A stretch of 51,689 nt of DNA, taken from NCBI GenBank assembly GCA_964638635.1, contig CAZXAQ010000022.1, positions 1 to 51,689 on the forward strand. The letters are read 5' to 3'. The translations under genes and the position numbers were made by a program. The notes beneath the pieces are model-generated. The model did not search any database and was not told the DNA's origin. It worked only from the letters and a program-made list of their open reading frames with translations. Positions within the stretch are counted from its first letter, which is position 1, and each line of letters begins with the position of its first letter. This DNA comes from SZUA-430 sp964638635. GTDB taxonomy: Bacteria; Pseudomonadota; Alphaproteobacteria; Micropepsales; Micropepsaceae. Of the stretch, positions 27,238-36,432 are shown piece by piece.

Positions 27238-29256
27238 ATGACGCCTACACGTCTCCTTATTGGCCAAATCGTTCTTGTGTTCGGCATCGTGATCGCCGGC
27301 GTCTGGGCATCGACGCAGTGGGCTGCGGCAATGCTCGGCAACCAACCCCGGCTGGGTCCGCCGTGGTTCGAGGTGATGTCCGCGCCGGTGTACTATCCGT
27401 GGCGTCTGTTCGAGTGGTGGTATACGTACGGCGCTTATGCGCCGCGGCTCTTTGATCGCGCCGGACTGCTCGCGGCGGGTAGTGGGCTTCTTGGTTGTGC
27501 CGTCGCGGTTGTCGGTTCTCTCTGGCGCGCAAGGCAAAATCAATCTGTGACGACGTACGGTTCGTCGCGCTGGGCTTCGGTGCGTGAGGTGGCTGCCGCG
27601 CGCCTTTTTGAACCGCGGGGCGTCTTCCTTGGTTCGCTTAAATCTCACTACCTCCGCCACGAGGGTCCCGAACATGTGATGGCGTTCGCGCCGACGCGGT
27701 CCGGTAAAGGCGTGGGTCTCGTCATTCCGTCGCTATTGTCATGGCCCGGCAGTGCCATCATTCACGACATCAAAGGCGAGAACTGGCAGATCACCGCCGG
27801 CTGGCGTTCGATGTTTTCGACCTGCCTGCTTTTCAATCCGACCGACGAACGCTCCGCCCGCTACAACCCGCTGCTCGAAGTGCGCAAAGGGCCGTGCGAG
27901 GTACGCGATGTTCAGAACATCGCCGATATCCTAGTCGATCCGGAAGGCGCGCTTGAGCGGCGCAACCACTGGGAAAAGACCAGCCACGCACTTCTCGTCG
28001 GCGTGATCCTGCACGTCCTTTATGCCGAAGAAGAGAAGACACTCGCGCGTGTCGCGAGCTTTTTGTCCGATCCGCGCCGCTCGTTCGAGCACACGCTGCG
28101 CGCGATGATGGCGACGAACCACCTGGGCACTGCTGCGAAGCCACAGGTTCATCCAGTTGTCGCGCAGGCGGCGCGCGAGGTGCTCAACAAGTCGGAGAAC
28201 GAACGCTCCGGCGTTTTGTCGACCGCGATGAGTTTCTTGGGGCTGTACCGCGATCCGACGGTGGCCACTGTGACCGCTGCTTGCGACTGGCGCATTGCCG
28301 ATTTGGTCGACGGCGAACGTCCAGCCTCGCTCTATCTCGTGGTTCCACCGTCGGACATTTCGCGCACGAAGCCGCTGGTCCGCCTGGTGCTGAACCAAAT
28401 CGGCCGCCGTCTCACAGAAAAACTCGAAGGTGACCCGGCGAAGCGCCGCCGGCATCAAGTCCTGATGATGCTCGACGAGTTTCCAGCCCTCGGCCGCTTA
28501 GATTTCTTCGAGACGGCGCTGGCCTTCATGGCGGGCTACGGCATCCGCGCTTACCTGATCGCGCAATCGCTCAATCAAGTCACGAAGGCTTATGGTGAGA
28601 ACAATGCCATCCTCGACAATTGCCACGTGCGGATCGCCTTCTCGTCGAACGACGAGCGCACGGCAAAGCGCATCTCGGATGCATTGGGCACGGCAACGGA
28701 ACTACGCGCGCAACGCAACTACGCGGGCCATCGCCTCGCCCCATGGCTCGCCCATGTCATGGTCAGCCGCCAAGAGACGGCAAGGCCGCTGCTCACCCCC
28801 GGCGAAGTCATGCAACTGCCTGCGAGCGACGAGCTTGTCCTGATCTCGGGCCTGCCGCCCATCCGCGCCAAGAAGCTCCGCTACTTTGAGGACCGGAACT
28901 TCACGAACCGCATCCTGCCTGCTCCCAATCCCGCAACCCTTCATCGTTCCCCAGTGGCGGACGATTGGGGCGGGCAGGTGCGCGTGACCGATCCGAGACT
29001 GGCGGCGGCGCTCGCGCATGAACTCGGCAGCGAAGCCGGCGAAGACGACGGCGGGCTGCACCGTCATCCGGCCCTTGGAACCGATCGTGCCGTTCAAGCC
29101 GTGGAGGAGCCATCCGACGATCTGGCGCAATTGCTCGATGACGATTTGCAAACAACGGACGCCGGCAAACCCCTTCGACCGACGCCCGCGCAGCGTGTGC
29201 ACGCCATGAACGCCGATGCCGCGCGGCACCACGACGACCTCATCCCGAGTTTCTGA
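27238..29256 (+). CDS. traG: Conjugal transfer coupling protein TraG (VirD4 family)
   Basis: A 672-aa ATPase that brings the relaxase-DNA complex to the mating channel. N-terminal membrane segments lie at about 8-32 and 75-100. Walker A is PTRSGKGVG (about 152-160) after the family motif EHVMAFA, and Walker B is MMLDEFPALG (about 410-419). The ATG at 27238 is supported by CGGAG upstream. It begins a long operon on the plus strand; the next gene follows after five bases. Its relaxase partner is probably the gene at 279, about 25 kb away. Confidence 0.95.
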   Translation: MTPTRLLIGQIVLVFGIVIAGVWASTQWAAAMLGNQPRLGPPWFEVMSAPVYYPWRLFEWWYTYGAYAPRLFDRAGLLAAGSGLLGCAVAVVGSLWRARQNQSVTTYGSSRWASVREVAAARLFEPRGVFLGSLKSHYLRHEGPEHVMAFAPTRSGKGVGLVIPSLLSWPGSAIIHDIKGENWQITAGWRSMFSTCLLFNPTDERSARYNPLLEVRKGPCEVRDVQNIADILVDPEGALERRNHWEKTSHALLVGVILHVLYAEEEKTLARVASFLSDPRRSFEHTLRAMMATNHLGTAAKPQVHPVVAQAAREVLNKSENERSGVLSTAMSFLGLYRDPTVATVTAACDWRIADLVDGERPASLYLVVPPSDISRTKPLVRLVLNQIGRRLTEKLEGDPAKRRRHQVLMMLDEFPALGRLDFFETALAFMAGYGIRAYLIAQSLNQVTKAYGENNAILDNCHVRIAFSSNDERTAKRISDALGTATELRAQRNYAGHRLAPWLAHVMVSRQETARPLLTPGEVMQLPASDELVLISGLPPIRAKKLRYFEDRNFTNRILPAPNPATLHRSPVADDWGGQVRVTDPRLAAALAHELGSEAGEDDGGLHRHPALGTDRAVQAVEEPSDDLAQLLDDDLQTTDAGKPLRPTPAQRVHAMNADAARHHDDLIPSF

Positions 29257-29261
29257 CGCCC

Positions 29262-29711
29262 ATGAAGCCCCGTCTCAACGTCTATATCGACGACGACCTC
29301 AACGACCGGCTCGACGCCCTGGCCGCGAAGCCGGGTTCGTCGAAGTCCGCGATCGTGAGCGACGCGCTCAAGCACTATCTCGCGCGCGGCGCCGCGGCCG
29401 AGATCGATGCGGTTCTGAAGGTCCGGCTTGACAAGGTGGCACGCCACCTCGCGCGGCTTGAGCGCGACCAGCAAGTGGTCCTGGAGACGCTGGCGCTTTT
29501 CATCCGCTTTGAGCTCACCGTGACGGCGCCGCTGCCGGACGGCGATCAACCGGCTGCAAGAGCTTTGGGCACGGAGCGGTTCAATAGCTTCGTCGATCAG
29601 GTCGGCCGGCGAATTGCCGGCGGCAAGAGCCTCACGCGCGATGTCTTGGAGCGCGTCACGCCCGACGCGGTCATCGAACGCAACGGTGAACTCCACGAGG
29701 TGCGCGAATGA
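29262..29711 (+). CDS. CopG-like ribbon-helix-helix protein of the transfer operon
   Basis: A 149-aa protein. The N-terminal 45 residues form a ribbon-helix-helix DNA-binding unit (RLNVYIDDDLNDRLDALA, then SKSAIVSDALKHYLARG). A helical region with a hydrophobic stretch follows (LETLALFIRFELTV), and a charged tail. Genes of this type regularly sit between traG and trbB in alphaproteobacterial conjugative elements; the product may autoregulate the operon or act as an oriT accessory. The stop overlaps trbB by four bases (ATGA). Confidence 0.85.
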   Translation: MKPRLNVYIDDDLNDRLDALAAKPGSSKSAIVSDALKHYLARGAAAEIDAVLKVRLDKVARHLARLERDQQVVLETLALFIRFELTVTAPLPDGDQPAARALGTERFNSFVDQVGRRIAGGKSLTRDVLERVTPDAVIERNGELHEVRE

Positions 29712-30706
29712 CATTGTTTCGGGCGAGCGACGAGAGCCGCGACAGGCGTCGCACGATGCTGCGCACCGCCATGGGGCCCGCAATTGCCGCGGCGCTCGCC
29801 GATCCGGCCGTGGTCGAGATCATGGTCAATGCCGACGGTTGCCTGCGCGTCGAGCGGCACGGGGTGGGCTGTGTCGCGACCGATGTCCGTCTGACGCCGG
29901 ACGAAGTGGAGCGGATCATTCGCCTGATTGCGAGCCACGTCCGCTTAGAGGCCGGCGCCTGTAACCCGATCGTGAGCGCCGAACTCCCCGAGACGGGCGA
30001 GCGCTTCGAAGGCCTGTTGCCGCCGGTATCGACGGCACCTTGTTTTGCGATCCGCAAACCTATCGGCCAGGTGCTCCGGCTCGAAGATTATGTGGCCGAT
30101 CAGATTCTGACACCGCTGCATGCTGCGGTTCTGCGTAAAGGCGTTGCCGGCCGGCAGACAATCTTGATCGCCGGCGGCACAGGCTCCGGCAAGACCACGC
30201 TCGCGAACGCTCTTCTGGCCGAGATGGCGGATGCGAACGAACGCATCGTGCTCATCGAAGATACCCGCGAACTTCAATGCGCGGCCAGGGACACGGTTGC
30301 CCTGCGCACGCATCGCGGCAGCGTGACGCTCGCCGACCTCGTGCGCTCGACGATGCGCCTGCGCCCCGACCGGATCATCGTGGGCGAGGTGCGGGGCGGC
30401 GAAGCGCTCGACATGCTCAAGGCCTGGAACACCGGCCATCCGGGAGGCATCGCGACGGTTCACGCCAACTCCGCCGCCGCTGCTCTGACCCGGCTCGAAC
30501 TTCTGATCCAGGAGGCCGTCAGCGTCGTGCCCCGCGCCCTGATCGCGCAGGCGATCGATCTGATCGTCTTCATCACGGGACGCGGCGGTAACCGGCGCGT
30601 TGAGCAGATCGCCGTCGTCGAGGGGTTTGCAGGCGGCGACTACCGGCTCCGCAACATCGACTCCTACACCGCTTTGACCCTCGCCCAAGAAGGACCCCGC
30701 TCATGA
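29708..30706 (+). CDS. trbB: TrbB, secretion ATPase (VirB11 family)
   Basis: A 332-aa cytoplasmic ATPase that powers the mating apparatus as a hexamer. Walker A is GGTGSGKTTL (about 156-165); the Asp box is LIEDTRELQC; Walker B is RIIVGEVRGGEALDML; the His box is GHPGGIATVHAN. Length and motif order are normal. It overlaps both neighbours by four bases, showing translational coupling. Confidence 0.96.
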   Translation: MTLFRASDESRDRRRTMLRTAMGPAIAAALADPAVVEIMVNADGCLRVERHGVGCVATDVRLTPDEVERIIRLIASHVRLEAGACNPIVSAELPETGERFEGLLPPVSTAPCFAIRKPIGQVLRLEDYVADQILTPLHAAVLRKGVAGRQTILIAGGTGSGKTTLANALLAEMADANERIVLIEDTRELQCAARDTVALRTHRGSVTLADLVRSTMRLRPDRIIVGEVRGGEALDMLKAWNTGHPGGIATVHANSAAAALTRLELLIQEAVSVVPRALIAQAIDLIVFITGRGGNRRVEQIAVVEGFAGGDYRLRNIDSYTALTLAQEGPRS

Positions 30707-31017
30707 GACTTGCCAACCGCATCTCTCTGCTGACCGCCGCGGCCACCATTGTCGTACTCACGAGCCCCGCCTTCGCGGCGGGATCGAATATGCCATGGGA
30801 AGCCCCGCTGCAATCGATCTTGGAATCGATCCAGGGGCCGGTCGCGCGCATCGTTGCGGTCATCATCATTATCGTGACCGGGCTCTCGCTCGCCTTCGGC
30901 GAGACCTCCGGCGGCTTCCGGCGTTTGGTGCAGATCGTGTTCGGCCTCTCGATCGCCTTCGCCGCGACGAGCTTCTTCCTCACGTTTTTCTCGTTCGGTG
31001 GCGGAGCGCTGGTCTGA
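30703..31017 (+). CDS. trbC: TrbC, pilin (VirB2 family)
   Basis: A 104-aa precursor of the conjugative pilus subunit. A signal peptide (residues 1-25, ending AFA) is followed by a short mature chain with two hydrophobic segments (IVAVIIIIVTGLSLAFG and IVFGLSIAFAATSFFLTFF) around a short charged loop, the normal pilin plan. It overlaps trbB by four bases and trbD by one (TGATG). Confidence 0.93.
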   Translation: MRLANRISLLTAAATIVVLTSPAFAAGSNMPWEAPLQSILESIQGPVARIVAVIIIIVTGLSLAFGETSGGFRRLVQIVFGLSIAFAATSFFLTFFSFGGGALV

Positions 31018-31274
31018 TGGCGATCCCGGGCTTCGAGGTGCCGCTCCACCGCTCGCTGACCGAGCCGATTCTGATGGCCGGTGCGCCGCGTGCGGTCGCC
31101 ATCGTCAATGGCACGATTGCGGCGGCACTGGGGCTGGGCTTGCGCCTTTGGATGGCCGGCATCGCGTTCGGGGTCATCGGACACGCGATAGCGGTCTATG
31201 CCGCCAAGCGCGATCCGCAGTTCGTCGAAGTGCTCGGCCGTCACCTTCGGCACAAGGCGCATCTCTCATGCTGA
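31017..31274 (+). CDS. trbD: TrbD, inner-membrane protein (VirB3 family)
   Basis: An 85-aa protein with the VirB3/TrbD start GFEVPLHRSLTEPILMAGAPR, then two adjoining membrane segments. The ATG shares a base with the trbC stop, and the gene overlaps trbE by seven bases. VirB3 proteins attach the VirB4-type ATPase (TrbE) to the membrane. Confidence 0.93.
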   Translation: MAIPGFEVPLHRSLTEPILMAGAPRAVAIVNGTIAAALGLGLRLWMAGIAFGVIGHAIAVYAAKRDPQFVEVLGRHLRHKAHLSC

Positions 31275-33736
31275 ATCTGCGCGAGTATCGACGGACCGGA
31301 AAGCTGCTCGCGGATTATCTGCCCTGGGCGGCGCTGATCGCGCCAGGCATTGTCCTCAACAAGGATGGGAGCTTTCAGAGGACGTTCCGGTTTCGGGGGC
31401 CGGACCTCGAGAGTGCGACCGAGGCCGAGCTTGTCGCGACCTGCGCCCGGCTCAACAACGTGTTCCGCCGCTTGGGGTCGGGGTGGGCGCTATTCGTCGA
31501 GGCGGAGCGCTTCGCGGCACCGGGTTACCCGGCGGCAACGTTTCCCGATCCGCTGTCGTGGCTGATCGACGAGGAGCGGCGTGCGCTGTTCGAGCCTGCG
31601 CTCGATCTCGGCGCCGGCGCAAACCAAACACCGCGGGCACATCACGAGAGCGCCTATCACCTCACTCTTATGTATCTGCCGCCTGAAGACCGGGTGAACC
31701 GGGCGGAGCAGGCGCTGCTGGAGCGTCCAACGCCCGGCCAGAGCCTCGTGGGGCGCGACTATCTCGCCTTCTTCACCGCGGAGAGCATGCGCATCCAAGA
31801 TTTGCTCTCGGGCCTTATGCCCGAGATGCGGTCGCTCGACGACGCAGAAACGCTGACCTATCTGCACGCGGCCATCTCGACAAAGCGTCATCCGATCGTC
31901 GTCCCCGAGACGCCGATGTATCTCGACGCGGTTCTGGTCGACGAACCATTACTGGGCGGACTTGAGCCTATGCTGGGCGATCAGCATCTGCGTTTGCTCG
32001 GCATCAAGGGGTTCCCGAACCTCACACGGCCCGGTTTGCTCGACGAGCTGAACGAGCTTCACGTGCCCTATCGTTGGATGACGCGCTTCGTGCCGCTAGA
32101 CAAGCCGGCGGCGAGCCAAGCGCTCGGTAAGTTGCGCCGTCAGTGGTTCGCCAAGCGCAAGTCGATCCTCGCGATCCTGCGCGAGGTTATGTTCAACGAG
32201 CCGACATCGCTCATCGACTCTGATGCCGACAACAAAGCAGAAGACGCGGACGCTGCCTTGCAAGAACTCGGCAGCGACGATGTCGCGTTCGGCTATCTGA
32301 CGACGACCGTCGTCGTTTCCGACACGAACGCGGTCGCCGCCAACGAGAAGCTACGCGCCGTCGAGCGCGTCATCAACGGACGCGGCTTTACGACGATTCG
32401 CGAGACCGTGAACGCCGTCGAAGCCTGGCTGGGTTCTCTCCCCGGGCATGTCTACGCCAATGTCCGCCAACCGCTCGTGCACACCCTCAATTTGGCGCAT
32501 CTCATGCCACTCTCGGCGGTGTGGGCGGGACCGGAGCGCAATGAGCATCTGGATGGGCCCCCACTGCTGCTCGCAGCGACACAAGGATCGACGCCGTTCC
32601 GGCTTTCGACCCACGTCGGCGATGTCGGCCATATGTTCATTGTCGGCCCGACCGGCGCCGGCAAGTCGGTATTGCTCGCGCTGATGGCCTTGCAGTTCCG
32701 CCGTTATCGGGACGCGCAGATCTATATTTTCGACAAGGGGTTTTCGGCACGCGCGGCCGTGCTCGGGATGGCCGGTGAGCATTTCGCGCTTGGGGCGGCA
32801 GGTTCGCTCGCGTTTCAGCCGCTGCGGTGTATCGATGAGCCCACTGTGCGCGGTTGGGCGGCGGAGTGGATCCAAGGCTTGCTGCTGCACGAGCGTGTCG
32901 CCGTCACGCCGGAGGTCAAGGAGACGATCTGGTCGGCGCTCACCAATCTCGCCGGTGCGCCAGAATCCGAACGTACCCTGACCGGCCTTTCGGTCTTGCT
33001 GCAGTCGAACGCGCTCAAATCGGCACTCGCGCCCTATACCCTCGAAGGTCCGTTCGGGCGTTTGCTCGATGCCGCCGAAGACCGTCTCGCGTTGGGCCAA
33101 GTCCAATGCTTCGAGATGGAAGAATTGATGCACGCCCAAGCCGCCGTCGGGCCGGTGCTGACCTATCTGTTTCACCGGCTCGAAGAACGCTTCGACGGCA
33201 AGCCGACCCTGCTACTGCTCGACGAGGCCTGGCTCTTCCTCGACGATCCGCTGTTCGCGGCTCGCATTCGCGAATGGCTGAAGACGCTGCGGAAGAAGAA
33301 CGTCGCGGTCGTGTTCGCGACGCAGTCGCTGGCCGACATCGCCGACAGCAAGATCGCTCCCGCTCTGATTGAGAGCTGCCCGCAGCGCATCTTGTTGCCG
33401 AACGACCGCGCCCTCGAACCGCAATCGCGCGTTGCCTATGAACGCTTCGGTCTGAACGAACGCCAGATCAATCTGATCGCGGCTGCGGTGCCCAAGCGCG
33501 AGTACTACTTGCAATCGCGCCGCGGCAACCGGCTGTTCGAATTGGGTTTGGGTCCGATCGCGCTGGGGCTGTGCGCGACCTCGAACGCCGCCGATCAAGC
33601 CCGCATCACCCGCGTCCTCGATGAATTCGGCAAGGCGCAATTTGCGCAAGGCTGGCTAAAGAGCAGAGGGCTCGGCTGGGCGGCCGACCTCATGCGCGAT
33701 TTCTCGCCCACCATCCCTCAGGAGCATCATTCATGA
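31268..33736 (+). CDS. trbE: TrbE, mating-channel ATPase (VirB4 family)
   Basis: An 822-aa ATPase, the largest energy component of the channel. The start MLNLREYRRTGKLLADYLPW is typical. The CagE/VirB4 N-terminal domain is followed by Walker A GPTGAGKSVLL (about 460-470) and Walker B LLLLDEAWLFLDDP (about 649-662), then the QSLADIADS region. The ATG at 31268 overlaps trbD by seven bases; longer forms of the same frame upstream run through trbD and trbC and are not coding. It overlaps trbJ by four bases. Confidence 0.96.
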   Translation: MLNLREYRRTGKLLADYLPWAALIAPGIVLNKDGSFQRTFRFRGPDLESATEAELVATCARLNNVFRRLGSGWALFVEAERFAAPGYPAATFPDPLSWLIDEERRALFEPALDLGAGANQTPRAHHESAYHLTLMYLPPEDRVNRAEQALLERPTPGQSLVGRDYLAFFTAESMRIQDLLSGLMPEMRSLDDAETLTYLHAAISTKRHPIVVPETPMYLDAVLVDEPLLGGLEPMLGDQHLRLLGIKGFPNLTRPGLLDELNELHVPYRWMTRFVPLDKPAASQALGKLRRQWFAKRKSILAILREVMFNEPTSLIDSDADNKAEDADAALQELGSDDVAFGYLTTTVVVSDTNAVAANEKLRAVERVINGRGFTTIRETVNAVEAWLGSLPGHVYANVRQPLVHTLNLAHLMPLSAVWAGPERNEHLDGPPLLLAATQGSTPFRLSTHVGDVGHMFIVGPTGAGKSVLLALMALQFRRYRDAQIYIFDKGFSARAAVLGMAGEHFALGAAGSLAFQPLRCIDEPTVRGWAAEWIQGLLLHERVAVTPEVKETIWSALTNLAGAPESERTLTGLSVLLQSNALKSALAPYTLEGPFGRLLDAAEDRLALGQVQCFEMEELMHAQAAVGPVLTYLFHRLEERFDGKPTLLLLDEAWLFLDDPLFAARIREWLKTLRKKNVAVVFATQSLADIADSKIAPALIESCPQRILLPNDRALEPQSRVAYERFGLNERQINLIAAAVPKREYYLQSRRGNRLFELGLGPIALGLCATSNAADQARITRVLDEFGKAQFAQGWLKSRGLGWAADLMRDFSPTIPQEHHS

Positions 33737-34446
33737 CCACATTGAGAAACTTGCTGCTCGCAACGACCTCCGCCCTGGCCCTTCTCACCGAGCCCGCGCA
33801 AGCCATCGTGGTTTTCGATCCCTCGAACTATGCCGAGAACGTTCTGCAGGCGGCGCGCTCGCTGGAGCAGATCAACAACCAGATCAAGAGCCTGCAGAAC
33901 GAAGTGCAGATGCTTCAAGATATGGCGAAACACCTCGAGAAGCTCGCCTTCACCTCGCTGCCTGGCCTTGAGAGCGCGCTCAAAGACATCAACCAGCTCA
34001 TGGCGAAGGCCAAAAGCATCGCCTTCGACGTGAAGGCGACGGAAAGCGCCTTCAAACGCCTGTTTCCGGAGAAGTACGACGCAGCCGTCTCGTCGAGCGA
34101 TCTGGGACGTGGCGCCTTGGAGCGCTGGAGCGAGGCGATGAAGGCGTTGGAACACACAATGACGGTGCAGGCGCAGGTCGTCGTCAACGTCGAAGCGGAT
34201 ACCTCAACCTTGTCGCGCTTGGTGAGCGAAAGTCAGTCAGCGATCGGCAGCCTGCAAGCGCAGCAAGCGGCGAACCAGCTTACGGCGCTCTCGGCCAAAC
34301 AGCAGCTGCAAACCCAGGAGCTTATGGCGGCACAGTTTCGGGCGACGGCGCTAGAGCAGGCGCGCCAAGCGCAGGCCCAGGAGCAGGCGAGGGCGCAGTT
34401 CAAACGGTTTGTTGGCGACGGGCAGATTTACACGCCCACGAACTGA
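33733..34446 (+). CDS. trbJ: TrbJ, periplasmic mating protein (VirB5-like)
   Basis: A 237-aa exported protein: signal peptide (1-24, ending AQA), the family start of the mature chain (VVFDPSNYAENVLQAARSLEQINNQI), then long coiled-coil helices and a Gln/Ala-rich C-terminal helix (about 180-225). VirB5-type proteins are minor pilus-tip components. It is followed by a 28-base gap before trbL, the place where other elements carry trbK (entry exclusion); no trbK is present. Confidence 0.92.
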   Translation: MTTLRNLLLATTSALALLTEPAQAIVVFDPSNYAENVLQAARSLEQINNQIKSLQNEVQMLQDMAKHLEKLAFTSLPGLESALKDINQLMAKAKSIAFDVKATESAFKRLFPEKYDAAVSSSDLGRGALERWSEAMKALEHTMTVQAQVVVNVEADTSTLSRLVSESQSAIGSLQAQQAANQLTALSAKQQLQTQELMAAQFRATALEQARQAQAQEQARAQFKRFVGDGQIYTPTN

Positions 34447-34474
34447 TCCGGACCTTGAGCCAGAGACGCAGCCC

Positions 34475-35737
34475 ATGAACAACGTCAACGTCATCGACCG
34501 ATTTCTCGACACGTTCATCCGGTACATCGATTCCGGATTCGGGCTGCTCGCGGCCGAAGTGGCGTTTCTGACCTCGATCTTGGTTGCGATCGATATCACG
34601 CTCGCCGGCCTCTCCTGGGCGATGGACGAGAGTTCGAACCTGATCGCGCGCTTACTAGCCAAAGTTCTATATGTCGGCGCCTTCGCGCTCATTTTGAACA
34701 ACTGGTCGGCATTTTCGGTGCTGGTGTTTCAGTCGTTTTCGGGGCTCGGGCTCGAAGCCACAAACAACACGCTGACCCCGCAGGATTTGCTCCGGCCCGG
34801 CTTCGTGGCCGGGACCGGGTTTTCCGCCGCCCAACCGCTCATGGAACAGGCCGGGTCGCTCTTGGGCTTCACGACGTTCTTCGACAATGCGGTGACGATC
34901 GTTGTTTTGGTCTTCGCCTGGCTCGTCGTGGTGCTCGCCTTCTTCATCCTCGCCGTCCAGCTCTTCATCACGATCATCGAGTTCAAACTCACGACGCTTG
35001 CGGGCTTCGTGCTCGTGCCCTTTGCGCTCTGGAGCAAGAGCGCATTCCTGGCCGAGCGTGTGCTTGGCAACGTATTCTCCTCCGGTATCAAGATCATGGT
35101 CCTGGCCGTCATTATCGGAATCGGCACGACGCTGTTCAACGAGTTCACGACCGGCTTGAACGCGCAGGAACCCAATCTCGAACAAGCGATGACGTTGGTG
35201 CTCGCCTCGATCGCGCTCTTCGGTCTCGGGATTTTTGGCCCTGGGATTGCGACCGGGCTCGTCGCCGGTGCGCCGCAACTCGGCGCCGGCGCTGCTGTCG
35301 GCACGGTGGGCGCGATCGGCGCGGGTACGATGGTGGCGGGTAGCGCGGCTATCGGTGCCGCGCGCGCTGCGGCCGGCGCGATGTCAGCGGTACGGGCCGG
35401 CGCGGTCGTGCCGAACACGGCGCCGAACGCGACGGCGGGCGCGGCGGCATCGTCGAGTGCTAGTGGGGGTACCGCGTCCGCAGCAGCGGGAACGGGTTCC
35501 GCCGCTCCGGCGACGGGTGCGACGCGCAGCGGCGTCAACACCACGACTCCTGCGCCGAGCAACTCTGCTGCTGGCGCCACCACTTCCGATGCTGGTGGCG
35601 GCGGCACACCGGATTGGGCCAGGCGTTTGCGCGCCGAGCAGCGCTGGCATCGCCGCGTTCACACCGTGGAACAGGCGGTGAAGGAAGGTGACAAGTCCGG
35701 CAGCGGCGCAAACCCCGATCTCAAGGAAGACAAATAA
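34475..35737 (+). CDS. trbL: TrbL, polytopic channel protein (VirB6 family)
   Basis: A 420-aa protein with about six membrane segments in the first 260 residues and a following Gly/Ala-rich stretch that may form another membrane or pore segment. The next hundred residues are low-complexity Ala/Ser/Thr/Gly (about 285-390), followed by a charged end (WARRLRAEQRWHRRV). Such variable tails are usual in TrbL. The ATG at 34475 is chosen because MNNVNVIDRFLDTF is the family start; ribosome-binding signal is weak. It shares one base with trbF (TAATG). Confidence 0.92.
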   Translation: MNNVNVIDRFLDTFIRYIDSGFGLLAAEVAFLTSILVAIDITLAGLSWAMDESSNLIARLLAKVLYVGAFALILNNWSAFSVLVFQSFSGLGLEATNNTLTPQDLLRPGFVAGTGFSAAQPLMEQAGSLLGFTTFFDNAVTIVVLVFAWLVVVLAFFILAVQLFITIIEFKLTTLAGFVLVPFALWSKSAFLAERVLGNVFSSGIKIMVLAVIIGIGTTLFNEFTTGLNAQEPNLEQAMTLVLASIALFGLGIFGPGIATGLVAGAPQLGAGAAVGTVGAIGAGTMVAGSAAIGAARAAAGAMSAVRAGAVVPNTAPNATAGAAASSSASGGTASAAAGTGSAAPATGATRSGVNTTTPAPSNSAAGATTSDAGGGGTPDWARRLRAEQRWHRRVHTVEQAVKEGDKSGSGANPDLKEDK

Positions 35738-36432
35738 TGTTCAAGCGTCCGCAAAACCGATACGGCGACACGCCTCAGGTCGAAACCCCCTACATGCGGG
35801 CGCGGCAGGTCTGGGACGACCGCATCGGGTCGGCGCGTGTTCAGGCAATGAACTGGCGGTTCATGGCTTTCGCCTGTCTTAGCCTGTCGGCGTTCTTGGC
35901 CATCGGCCTCGTCTGGCAATCGGCGCAAGGGCGGATCACTCCCTATGTCGTCGAAGTCGATAAGTTTGGCAGCGTTCAGGCGATAGCGCTGGCGACGGCT
36001 GCTTACAACCCGACCGATGCGCAGATCGCGGCCACCGTTTCGCGTTTCATTGTCGACGTACGCTCGCTCTCGATCGATCCGATCGTGGTGCGCAAGAGCT
36101 GGCTCGATGCCTATGACTTCGTGACGGATCGCGCCGCCGAGACATTGAATGAGTTCGCCCGCGCAAGTGATCCGTTCAAGAGCGTCGGTCAGCGCTCGGT
36201 CTCGGTCGAGGTGACAAGCGTCGTGCGTGCCTCCGACACGTCGTTCCAGGTCAAGTGGACGGAGCGCAAGTTCGAGTACGGCCATGCCGCCAAGAGCGAG
36301 CGTTGGACCGGCATCCTCACCATCGTCATCCGCCAACCGATCTCGATCGAGGTTTTGCGCAAGAACCCGCTCGGGATTTACGTGCATGGCCTCGACTGGT
36401 CGCGCGAACTCACCCCCGGAGACTCCCAATGA
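35737..36432 (+). CDS. trbF: TrbF, inner-membrane protein (VirB8 family)
   Basis: A 231-aa protein with a short cytoplasmic N terminus (NRYGDTPQVETPYMRARQVWDD, read in parts), one membrane segment at about 45-66 and a periplasmic VirB8 domain containing TPYVVEVDKFG and VKWTERKFEYG. VirB8 proteins help assemble the channel core. It overlaps trbG by four bases. Confidence 0.95.
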   Translation: MFKRPQNRYGDTPQVETPYMRARQVWDDRIGSARVQAMNWRFMAFACLSLSAFLAIGLVWQSAQGRITPYVVEVDKFGSVQAIALATAAYNPTDAQIAATVSRFIVDVRSLSIDPIVVRKSWLDAYDFVTDRAAETLNEFARASDPFKSVGQRSVSVEVTSVVRASDTSFQVKWTERKFEYGHAAKSERWTGILTIVIRQPISIEVLRKNPLGIYVHGLDWSRELTPGDSQ

